DNA from: Arthrobacter sp. ISL-95
GTDB lineage: Bacteria; Actinomycetota; Actinomycetes; Actinomycetales; Micrococcaceae
NCBI RefSeq assembly: GCF_018613695.1
Contig: NZ_JAGGPR010000003.1
Span: 186,001 to 250,000 of the forward strand
Direction of reading: 5' to 3'
DNA length: 64,000 bases
Of this stretch, positions 26,101 through 32,273 are shown piece by piece (position 1 is the first letter of the stretch; every line of letters begins with the position of its first letter). The position numbers and the translations under genes were made by a program. A model generated the notes under the pieces. The model saw nothing but the letters and a program-made list of their open reading frames with translations, was not told where the DNA came from and ran no database searches.

Positions 26101-26363
26101 AGGCCGCGCCGTCGGGAAGTCCCAATGGCCGTCAGAGCCTGTACCAGCGATTGACCAACAGCCCCGAAGCCCAAGCGGGCCGTGTCCAGGCACCTGTGAG
26201 GACCCAGGCTAAGCCGGAGTCGGTTCCGGAGGACATTCCCAGTCCGGAAGATGAAACGATCGAGGAATCCCGTGTCTTTGGGCGGGCTGCGGTGGAGCGT
26301 ATTCTGGGCGGGAAGCTGATTGAAGAGCGCGCCTTGGACGGTTCTCCCCTACAACCCCGCTGA
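23118..26363 (+). CDS. dnaX: DNA polymerase III subunit gamma/tau
   Basis: This clamp-loader ATPase is 1081 residues long, far above the 580-650 of well-studied homologues. The AAA+ core is intact: Walker A GPRGCGKT (residues 46-53), a four-Cys zinc module (Cys62, 65, 74, 77, with Cys80 next), Walker B FIIDEAHM (126-133) and the SRT segment near 172. The clamp-loader collar domain (GDVEALRRAWPDVLQTL to about residue 660) is flanked by two very long Ala/Pro/Ser-rich disordered linkers, about 385-570 and 660-1010. The C-terminus is again ordered (SLYQRLTNSP and the final 40 residues). The start is GTG with AGGTAGG upstream. It is followed by recR after 33 bp. Confidence 0.95.
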   Translation: MTVTTALYRRYRPDSFADVIGQEHVTEPLMTALRKNRVNHAYLFSGPRGCGKTTSARILARCLNCAEGPTDTPCGKCPSCIELARGGSGSLDVIEIDAASHGGVDDARDLRERATFAPVRDRYKIFIIDEAHMVTSAGFNALLKIVEEPPEHIKFIFATTEPDKVIGTIRSRTHHYPFRLVPPEPLMQYLELLCQQENVPVAPGVLSLVIRAGGGSVRDTLSVLDQLMAGAGPNGLDYELAVALLGYTHASLLDDIVDAVAAADAATVFRAVDRVIQTGHDPRRFVEDLLERFRDLIIVQAMPESAQAILRGMPADQIARMRNQATNLGAAELSRAADVTNTALTEMTGATSPRLHLELLCARILLPSAEQTERGIAARIDRVERRLNYAGDGGAPAITAGPPAAAATTPTTPAAPAQAETPAVATAPAAPAVSRQAPVASPAAPEQSAPAPSANEQSANEQSADAGSRDALTAPRVSTNDWPVEDRPAADRAQQAAAPQTAPRQAQPGSTPAQQPQPVQAPTSSPAVPSADAAPSPASPKAQPAPAQQAPSRPQAPASAPQPAAQAPAQVPGPGGSGDVEALRRAWPDVLQTLTKIKRSTWALVEPNAQVAQFDGQVLTLAFTTGGLAGAFGRADHSENLRQAIHKTIGIDCQIVAVAGGNSSASSEPNPKAPTSRDTPAAAAPAETVSAPAPVSAVDSAWGLAPASAPVASAPAAAPMTPVPAETSEPAAATPAPAEPPAAPSASLPATPIPDLATSPQAPAAPVTTAPAAAEPAEPSEPSGDYSYPDDDWGPPLDEDAPPLDEEPPADWEPPSAYGRTSSQPAAPAPASQAQSAPQAPSASRASAPAQATATTAIQPRPTSGKAPEDPWSRAVEQAPGTWVVGTESNVGKKPAQAAEETAPATDTQDYEPAAAQVPEAITSAYGHPTNAEQNPSSSWDVAPASSWPGTQSMPAPVSSSVPTASSNASSAPATWPSLASQPEEAHGSVATMEEAAPSGSPNGRQSLYQRLTNSPEAQAGRVQAPVRTQAKPESVPEDIPSPEDETIEESRVFGRAAVERILGGKLIEERALDGSPLQPR

Positions 26364-26396
26364 CTCCAGCATTGAATACAAACTAACGAGGACATT

Positions 26397-26996
26397 GTGT
26401 ACGAAGGTGCAGTTCAAGAGCTGATTGATGAGCTCGGCCGGCTTCCCGGTGTGGGCCCCAAATCAGCGCAGCGCCTGGCGTTCCACATTCTTGAGGCCGA
26501 TCCTGAGGATATGAAGCGCCTGGTCACGGCCATCACCACGGTCAAGGAACGGGTGAAGTTCTGCACCGTGTGCTTCAACGTCACCGAGCAGGAAACGTGC
26601 AACATCTGCCGCGACCAGCGCCGTGACCCGTCGGTCATCTGCGTCGTAGAGGAGTCCAAGGACGTCTTGGCCGTGGAGCGCACACGGTCCTTCCGCGGCC
26701 GCTATCACGTGCTGGGCGGCGCCATTAACCCCATCGCGGGCATCGGTCCGGAGCAGTTGCGCATCCGTGAGCTCCTGACGCGCCTCAACGACGGCGCTAT
26801 CCAGGAAATCATCATCGCCACGGACCCCAACCTTGAAGGCGAAGCTACAGCCACTTACCTTGCCCGCATGCTCAAGTCGATCGGCATCACCGTGACGCGG
26901 CTGGCCTCCGGCCTTCCCGTAGGTGGGGACCTGGAGTACGCCGACGAAGTCACGCTCGGCAGGGCCTTCGAAGGCCGGCGCAACGCACTGCTGTAA
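26397..26996 (+). CDS. recR: Recombination protein RecR
   Basis: The 199-residue protein works with RecF and RecO to load RecA at gaps. Visible modules are the N-terminal helix-hairpin-helix ([20 protein letters not shown]), the four-Cys zinc finger (CTVCFNV ... CNICRD, about residues 58-75), the Toprim core ([14 protein letters not shown]) and the C-terminal Walker-like segment ([14 protein letters not shown]). Length is exactly typical. The start GTG 26397 is preceded by GAGG. It follows dnaX closely and is probably co-transcribed with it. Confidence 0.96.
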   Translation: MYEGAVQELIDELGRLPGVGPKSAQRLAFHILEADPEDMKRLVTAITTVKERVKFCTVCFNVTEQETCNICRDQRRDPSVICVVEESKDVLAVERTRSFRGRYHVLGGAINPIAGIGPEQLRIRELLTRLNDGAIQEIIIATDPNLEGEATATYLARMLKSIGITVTRLASGLPVGGDLEYADEVTLGRAFEGRRNALL

Positions 26997-27007
26997 CGGG
27001 AAGAACG

Positions 27008-28078
27008 TCACAGCCTCCGCGCAGCCAGCCGGTATCCCGGAACAACAACCAACGCGGCCGTTAATGCCTGCAACGCCAGGCCCGTCAGGGCTACCGGCAT
27101 TGAAGGCGCACGGACGTCGCTGGATTCTCCGCCAAGGCACGGGACTTCGCGTGACGGACCGTCGGAAGCCCACTGCAGTCCGGCCAGCACCCAGCCCAGC
27201 TCGTTATCCGGGGACACCATGTCGGCGCCGAGGCTCCCCAAGAGGAGGGCCGGGTTGGCTGCCGCAAGCCACGCGACCCGGTCCGTGTGGGCAACCTCAA
27301 CCGGGCGAAGCTCGCCGACGCACTCGTAGGCGGTGACGGTGCCGGAGTCGTCGCGTTCCACGTTGGCCGGGACGGACGCATGGTCCATTCCTGTGGTTCC
27401 AGGGAGCAACAGGACTGTGACAACAACATTGCCCAAGCACAGGAAGGCCACCACCGCGGCGGCCAACGCCGCGCCCGGGGCCGCCCTGGCGAAGCATCGC
27501 CGCGAACCGGCACCGATCAGCCCGAACAGTGCTACTTCGATGACAATCACGACGACGGCGGCACCGGTCAGTGCCATTGGCCCACCGTCGTTGAGGCGCA
27601 CCACGAATAACGCAGCGCCGGCCATCGCGGCTAAAGCCGCACCCCTCATGGCTCCGGACAGCAGAACAACGAATCTGCGCCCGTGGGAATGACGGAAGCC
27701 CCAGACCGCACCCAGCACGGCCGCGGCAAGCGGCAGGAACAACGCCATGATCAGGTAGATGGCACTAACGGCACTGACGTCAAACCACCCGTTGGCTTCT
27801 CCTACCGCAACCACAGCTGCAGCCGTGCCCCAAGCGACGGCAATTCCCAGCGCGCAGGCCGCCCAGAACCACCACGAGGTAAAAGAGGTCCGGGCGCTCC
27901 GCCACGCATCGGCCAAGGCTGCGCCGAAATGCGCGGCAGGCCGGCCTTGTGACCCGTTCCTTGGACTGTTGCGCTCAAAGCCTCCGGGTTGATCGTCGAT
28001 CACCCCGCCGATGACTTCGTATTCGGGTTCGTTGCGCGCCGGGCCCGAACCGGGTGGATGGTCAGGAACGTCGGCCAT
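27008..28078 (-). CDS. Polytopic membrane protein of unknown function
   Basis: I do not recognise a family. The 356-residue protein begins with about 55 hydrophilic Pro/Gly/Asn-rich residues, then about seven hydrophobic segments (for example WWFWAACALGIAVAWGTAA, LIMALFLPLAAAVLGAV, AAVVAFLCLGNVVVTVLLL). It has an extracytoplasmic-looking loop of about 110 residues with cysteines (YECVGEL, VPCLGGES) before the last membrane helix. The ATG at 28076-28078 is preceded by AGGAG at about 11 bp; a GTG 12 bp upstream is too close to that site. Its stop lies 11 bp from the recR stop, so the two are convergent. Confidence 0.7.
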   Translation of the reverse strand: MADVPDHPPGSGPARNEPEYEVIGGVIDDQPGGFERNSPRNGSQGRPAAHFGAALADAWRSARTSFTSWWFWAACALGIAVAWGTAAAVVAVGEANGWFDVSAVSAIYLIMALFLPLAAAVLGAVWGFRHSHGRRFVVLLSGAMRGAALAAMAGAALFVVRLNDGGPMALTGAAVVVIVIEVALFGLIGAGSRRCFARAAPGAALAAAVVAFLCLGNVVVTVLLLPGTTGMDHASVPANVERDDSGTVTAYECVGELRPVEVAHTDRVAWLAAANPALLLGSLGADMVSPDNELGWVLAGLQWASDGPSREVPCLGGESSDVRAPSMPVALTGLALQALTAALVVVPGYRLAARRL

Positions 28079-28247
28079 CGCCGCTCGCACTCCTCATGAA
28101 TGGATGGTACGCCCGGCATGCCACCACCGATACGCCTGGGTTTCAGGGCTAGGTCCCAGCTCAACGTGTCACCATGGGCCAATGGTCTCCAGCAACGGCG
28201 TCTTCAGGCGTCCCCGCCCCATCAAGCCCGGCCCCGGTTAGGAATCG

Positions 28248-28700
28248 GTGTGGGACTACCCGCGCCCGCCCAGGGTAGAGCCGCGATCTGAGCGGGTTGT
28301 GGTGCGGCTCGGCGGTCAGGTGATCGTGGACACCACCAATGCCGTGCGTGTTCTGGAGACAAGCCATCCCCCGGTCTACTACCTGCCGTTGGATGCCTTC
28401 CCGGACAATGTGCTGATCCCCGTCGGCGGCACCACTTTCTGCGAGTTCAAGGGAGAAGCCAGCTACTTCACCATCACGGCCGGCGGCACGCTTGTTGAGC
28501 GTGCCGGATGGACATACCTACGCCCCACACGAGGCTTCGAAGCACTGAGCGGCAAAGTGGCGCTCTACCCGGAACACATGGATTCCTGCGAGATAGAAGG
28601 CGAGCAGGTGACCTTCCAGGAAGGCGGCTTCTACGGTGGTTGGATCACCACGAGGATCGTCGGCCCGTTCAAGGGTGGTCCGGGCACTTCGGGGTGGTAG
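28248..28700 (+). CDS. DUF427 domain protein
   Basis: The 150-residue protein matches DUF427: RVVVRLGGQVIVDTTNAVRV, PPVYYLPLDAF, then TTFCEFKGEASYFTI and the aromatic WTYLRPTRGFEALSGKVALYP ending in EVTF-like strands. Members are small cytoplasmic beta-rich (beta-tent) proteins of unknown biochemical role. The start is GTG 28248, since an in-frame stop lies at 28239-28241; the Shine-Dalgarno is weak (GGA). The extra C-terminal 20 residues (GGWITTRIVGPFKGG) are beyond the core domain. Confidence 0.8.
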   Translation: MWDYPRPPRVEPRSERVVVRLGGQVIVDTTNAVRVLETSHPPVYYLPLDAFPDNVLIPVGGTTFCEFKGEASYFTITAGGTLVERAGWTYLRPTRGFEALSGKVALYPEHMDSCEIEGEQVTFQEGGFYGGWITTRIVGPFKGGPGTSGW

Positions 28701-28843
28701 CGATAGTAGGTGGCCGCTATATGGTCACAATTCCTGCACGGGCAGGCCACGGCGATAAACTGGGCAAATAAGCTACGCTGGCGTGCTCCAATGTGGATTT
28801 GCACGCCGCGTTCGAACCCTATTGATGCAGTGAGGGTGCGCGC

Positions 28844-30190
28844 ATGACTATGCCCACTACCGAAGTGAAGATCGAAGAGCTCTCCAACGAGGCTGCCATT
28901 ACCAAGCAGCTGATCGTTCAAAAGTTCGGCGGTTCCTCGGTTGCCGATGCTGATGGCATCAAGCGGGTCGCTCAGCGCGTCGTGGATGCGCAGAAGGCCG
29001 GCAACGAGGTTGTGGTTGTTGTTTCCGCAATGGGCGACACCACCGACGAACTCCTGGACCTCGCAAGCCAGGTCACGGACTCGGCTCCCGCCCGCGAAAT
29101 GGACATGCTCCTGTCCGCCGGTGAGCGAATTTCCATGGCCTTGCTCGCCATGGCCATCAACAAGTTCGGCGCCTCCGCGCAATCCTTCACGGGCTCCCAG
29201 GCCGGCATGATTACCGACGGAATCCACGGCAAGGCCCGGATTATCGACGTCGATCCCCACCGCATCCGCACCGCCCTGGACAAGGGACACATTGCGATCG
29301 TGGCAGGCTTCCAAGGCATGAGCCGCATCACCAACGAGATCACCACGTTGGGCCGAGGCGGCTCGGACACCACTGCTGTTGCTTTGGCCGCAGCGCTGGA
29401 AGCCGACGTCTGCGAAATCTACACGGACGTGGACGGCATTTACACGGCCGATCCCCGCGTTGTGTCCTCCGCCCAGAAGATCGACCGTATCTCCAGCGAA
29501 GAAATGCTGGAACTGGCAGCTTCCGGCGCCAAGATTCTGCATCTGCGGTGCGTGGAGTACGCCCGCCGTTTCGGTGTGCCGCTGCACGTTCGCTCGTCAT
29601 TCAGCCAAAACGAAGGCACGTGGGTCATCCCCGGAGCCGACGAAAAGTTCACTATTCAAGAGGGAGTTGCCTTGGAGCAGCCAATCATCTCCGGCGTTGC
29701 ACACGACCGGTCCGAAGCCAAGGTCACCGTGGTAGGCGTACCGGATATCCCCGGCAAGGCAGCTGCAATTTTCCAGGTGATCGCAGATGCACACTCGAAC
29801 ATCGACATGATCGTCCAGAACGTCTCCACCCACGGCACCGGCCGCACGGATATTTCGTTCACCCTTCCCATCGTCGAAGGCGCCGACGCCCTTGCTGCCC
29901 TGCGTGCAGCTGAGGGCCAGATCGGTTTCGAGAGCATCGAATACAACGAGAACGTTGGCAAGCTCTCCCTCATCGGCGCGGGCATGCGCTCGCACCCCGG
30001 CGTTTCGGCCACGTTCTTCAAGGCCCTCTCCGATGCCGGAATCAACATTGACATGATCTCCACCTCTGAGATCCGCATCTCGGTGGTCACCAGCGCTGAC
30101 GCCTTGAATGACGCTGTGCGCGCCATCCACAATGCGTTCGAGCTCGACGGCGATGCTGAGGCTACCGTCTACGGCGGCACCGGCCGCTAA
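28844..30190 (+). CDS. lysC: Aspartate kinase (alpha chain)
   Basis: The 448-residue enzyme phosphorylates aspartate at the head of the lysine, threonine, methionine and diaminopimelate pathways. The kinase domain starts with [11 protein letters not shown] (Lys about residue 27) and contains [16 protein letters not shown] and [13 protein letters not shown]. Two ACT regulatory domains follow (about residues 285-440), with [15 protein letters not shown] and [12 protein letters not shown], the seat of Lys+Thr feedback in Corynebacterium. GAGGG lies 7 bp before ATG 28844; ATG 28850 is an alternative. An internal ribosome-binding site can produce a separate regulatory chain. asd does not follow; a hairpin ends the transcript. 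Confidence 0.95.
   Translation: MTMPTTEVKIEELSNEAAITKQLIVQKFGGSSVADADGIKRVAQRVVDAQKAGNEVVVVVSAMGDTTDELLDLASQVTDSAPAREMDMLLSAGERISMALLAMAINKFGASAQSFTGSQAGMITDGIHGKARIIDVDPHRIRTALDKGHIAIVAGFQGMSRITNEITTLGRGGSDTTAVALAAALEADVCEIYTDVDGIYTADPRVVSSAQKIDRISSEEMLELAASGAKILHLRCVEYARRFGVPLHVRSSFSQNEGTWVIPGADEKFTIQEGVALEQPIISGVAHDRSEAKVTVVGVPDIPGKAAAIFQVIADAHSNIDMIVQNVSTHGTGRTDISFTLPIVEGADALAALRAAEGQIGFESIEYNENVGKLSLIGAGMRSHPGVSATFFKALSDAGINIDMISTSEIRISVVTSADALNDAVRAIHNAFELDGDAEATVYGGTGR
29672..30190 (+). CDS. lysC: Aspartate kinase regulatory (beta) chain from internal in-frame start
   Basis: TTG at 29672 is in frame with lysC and preceded by AGGGAG at 29661-29666 with a 5-bp spacer. It would give a 172-residue protein ([17 protein letters not shown] onward) containing just the two ACT domains. 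Corynebacterium glutamicum and Bacillus aspartate kinases are alpha2-beta2 enzymes whose beta chain arises from such an internal start, and the size here agrees. This is inferred from sequence only. Confidence 0.65.
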   Translation: MEQPIISGVAHDRSEAKVTVVGVPDIPGKAAAIFQVIADAHSNIDMIVQNVSTHGTGRTDISFTLPIVEGADALAALRAAEGQIGFESIEYNENVGKLSLIGAGMRSHPGVSATFFKALSDAGINIDMISTSEIRISVVTSADALNDAVRAIHNAFELDGDAEATVYGGTGR

Positions 30191-30209
30191 GGCCACCACG
30201 TCTTAAAAA

Positions 30210-30244
30210 CGGAAGGACCGGAGCATTGCGCTCCGGTCCTTCCG
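30210..30244. terminator. Bidirectional terminator between lysC and TetR gene
   Basis: 15-bp arms (30210-30224 and 30230-30244) pair exactly around ATTGC. Five A bases precede the left arm, giving a T-run on the minus strand. The stem core GGAAGGACCGGAGC recurs at 35287-35300. Confidence 0.8.
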
Positions 30245-30257
30245 CAGTTACCCGGCG

Positions 30258-30857
30258 TTAGCGGGATGGAGCACCGCCCGGCGCCAGCAAGATCTCCACC
30301 AGCTGGGTCAGCCCTTGGGCCATATCTACGTCTTTGTCATAGAGCCACTGCAACTGCAAACCGTCGAAAGCTGCCACCACCAGTCGCGCGAGCGCTTCAG
30401 CCTCGACGTCGGTCCGCACCTCTCCGGCGGCCTGGCGCCGCTCAATGTCGACGGCGATGTCCCGCACCACGGTCTCGTAGCGGTCCTTGAAGTAGGCGTG
30501 GGAGGCATGCCCGGGATCGTTGGCCGTGGCCGAGGCCACCGCGTAAAGCGTTGTCAGTCCTGGTTCGTTGCGATTCCGCTCAGCGATGCCCGGCATGAGG
30601 CTTAACCCAACCTCGGATTCGCCGCCGACGGCGAGCGATCGCCGGTCCCGTTCAGCCAGGACCGCTGTCAGTAGTTCCTGCTTGCCCTTGAAGTAGTGGA
30701 ACAGGGTGGCTTCCTTGACACCCACCAATTCGGCTACCCGTTTCAGGGCCGTGCCTTCAAAGCCCTCCGTAGCAAAAACGTCAGTTGCTGTCTGAATGAT
30801 TTGTTCACGGCGTTCGGCGCCCTTGGCGTACTGGCCGCGAGCCTTGGGTGTTGACAT
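30258..30857 (-). CDS. TetR-family regulator of the sugar transporter/GH3 pair
   Basis: The 199-residue protein has the TetR HTH near the N-terminus (residues about 15-55, with LKRVAELVGVKEATLFHYFKG as the helix-turn-helix) and a helical C-terminal domain. It is divergent from an MFS transporter and beta-glucosidase operon 135 bp away and is the natural candidate for its repressor. The start ATG has no Shine-Dalgarno but a TAGACT box 6 bp upstream on the minus strand, so the mRNA may be leaderless. Control by a glucoside would be unusual for TetR proteins, which more often sense hydrophobic ligands. A plant glycoside or aglycone is a possible signal (inference). Confidence 0.88.
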   Translation of the reverse strand: MSTPKARGQYAKGAERREQIIQTATDVFATEGFEGTALKRVAELVGVKEATLFHYFKGKQELLTAVLAERDRRSLAVGGESEVGLSLMPGIAERNRNEPGLTTLYAVASATANDPGHASHAYFKDRYETVVRDIAVDIERRQAAGEVRTDVEAEALARLVVAAFDGLQLQWLYDKDVDMAQGLTQLVEILLAPGGAPSR

Positions 30858-30863
30858 CCGCTC

Positions 30864-30869
30864 AGTCTA
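30864..30869 (-). promoter_or_regulatory. -10 element of TetR gene, leaderless geometry
   Basis: TAGACT on the minus strand ends 6 bp before the ATG. No ribosome-binding site is present. Confidence 0.4.
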
Positions 30870-30917
30870 TTTGACCGAGCAAAAACCGAGTATCGCTCGA
30901 CTTTTTTAGTTCAAAAC

Positions 30918-30930
30918 CTAGTTACACTAG
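30918..30930. promoter_or_regulatory. Candidate operator CTAG-N5-CTAG with embedded -10
   Basis: CTAGTTACACTAG lies in the divergent region; TACACT inside it is a good -10 for the MFS gene. A second dyad, CGAG-N5-CTCG, lies at 30887-30899. Confidence 0.35.
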
Positions 30931-30992
30931 ATTTTTATCGCTAGAGTCTTCCTTCAGGACCCAACGGTGGGTCACCGTTCACAGGAGGCAAC

Positions 30993-32273
30993 GTGGCCCT
31001 CAATCTCAATCAGCAACTGGCAGGCGCGGAAAGAATCAGCCCGGGGCTTGGAAGCACCCCACCCAAATCAGCTTCCCGCGCCTACATCATCGGCATGCCC
31101 ATAGCGAGTGCCGGCCTCTGGATGGCCGTCCTTGCCCCCGCGCTGGTAGTCCTCGCCATCAAGGTCTCGGAGATCACCACCCCGGATACCCGCGCTGGTG
31201 CACTCAGCCTCGTGGCAGGCGTCGGAGCGGCTGTCGCTTTGCTCGCCAACCCGTTCTTTGGCCGGCTCAGCGACCGAACCACGTCCCGTTTCGGGATGCG
31301 CAAACCGTGGATTGTGGGTGGATCCCTGATCGGTCTTGCAGCACTCTTTCTACTGGGTTCGGCCACGGAAGTCGGGGCGGTCCTTGTAGCCTGGGTTGTA
31401 GCACAGTTGGGCTTCAACGCAGCCCTGGCCGCTCTGGTGGCTACCCTTCCCGACCAAGCGGGCCCAACGGAACGCGGGCGCCTTTCCGGACTCATCGGCA
31501 TGACGTTGCCCATTGGCCTCGTGGCGGCGGCATTCTTCGCGCAAATGTTCGAGACCGCCTTGCAGATGGCCGTTGTGCCGGGGATCGTGGGGACGACAAT
31601 AGCCATTGCTTTCGCTTTCACCTTCAAGGACCGCGTTCTCACCGAAAAACCGGCACCGCTGAACGTCAAGGAAATTCTTGGTTCCTTCTACTTCAACCCC
31701 GAGGATTACCCCGGCCTGGGATGGGCCTGGGTCACCAAGTTCTTGGTCTATGTGGGCTACTGCGCCGGCCTTCTCTACCTGCCGTACTTCTTCACGGACC
31801 ACTTCCACGTCGCCGAAACGCAGGTCACCAGCCTGGTCTTCCAAGCAACCCTGGTGAGCTCTGCCGGCACCGTCATCACCAGCCTTGCCGGTGGCTGGAT
31901 CAGCGACCGTCTTGGCAAGCGCAAAAGCATGGTCATCATCTCTGCCCTCATCATGATGGGCGGACTTGTGGTCATCGCCACCAGCACCAACACCGGCCAA
32001 GTGCTGGTGGGCCAAGGAATCCTGGGCTTGGGCCTGGGCGTCTTCAGCGCCGTGGATGTAGCCCTCATTACCGACCTGCTGCCTGGCGACCAGTCAGAGA
32101 ATGCCAAGACCTTCGGTGTCTTCAACATCGCCCAAGCCCTCCCCCAATCCCTGGTGCCTGCTATCGCCTTCCCCGTGATCGCTCTGGGCGGCTACCCGGC
32201 ACTGTTCCTCGGCGGTGCGGTTGTCGGCATCATCGGAGCCCTCCTCGTCACACGTATCAAAGGAGTCAAATAA
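30993..32273 (+). CDS. MFS transporter, probably for beta-glucosides
   Basis: The 426-residue protein has about 12 hydrophobic segments and MFS motif A-like loops (GRLSDRTTSRFGMRKPW after helix 2 and GGWISDRLGKRKSM in the second half), resembling sugar:cation or sucrose-type symporters more than drug exporters. The start is GTG with AGGAGG upstream. The TAA stop abuts the ATG of the beta-glucosidase gene (TAAATG), so the two products are made together: import of an intact glucoside followed by intracellular hydrolysis. The substrate is inferred from that pairing. Confidence 0.87.
   Translation: MALNLNQQLAGAERISPGLGSTPPKSASRAYIIGMPIASAGLWMAVLAPALVVLAIKVSEITTPDTRAGALSLVAGVGAAVALLANPFFGRLSDRTTSRFGMRKPWIVGGSLIGLAALFLLGSATEVGAVLVAWVVAQLGFNAALAALVATLPDQAGPTERGRLSGLIGMTLPIGLVAAAFFAQMFETALQMAVVPGIVGTTIAIAFAFTFKDRVLTEKPAPLNVKEILGSFYFNPEDYPGLGWAWVTKFLVYVGYCAGLLYLPYFFTDHFHVAETQVTSLVFQATLVSSAGTVITSLAGGWISDRLGKRKSMVIISALIMMGGLVVIATSTNTGQVLVGQGILGLGLGVFSAVDVALITDLLPGDQSENAKTFGVFNIAQALPQSLVPAIAFPVIALGGYPALFLGGAVVGIIGALLVTRIKGVK

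Noticed and set aside
28011..28241. Small gene on the plus strand before the DUF427 gene
   Set aside because: Overlaps the 5' end of the membrane-protein gene in antisense and has no ribosome-binding site or family resemblance.
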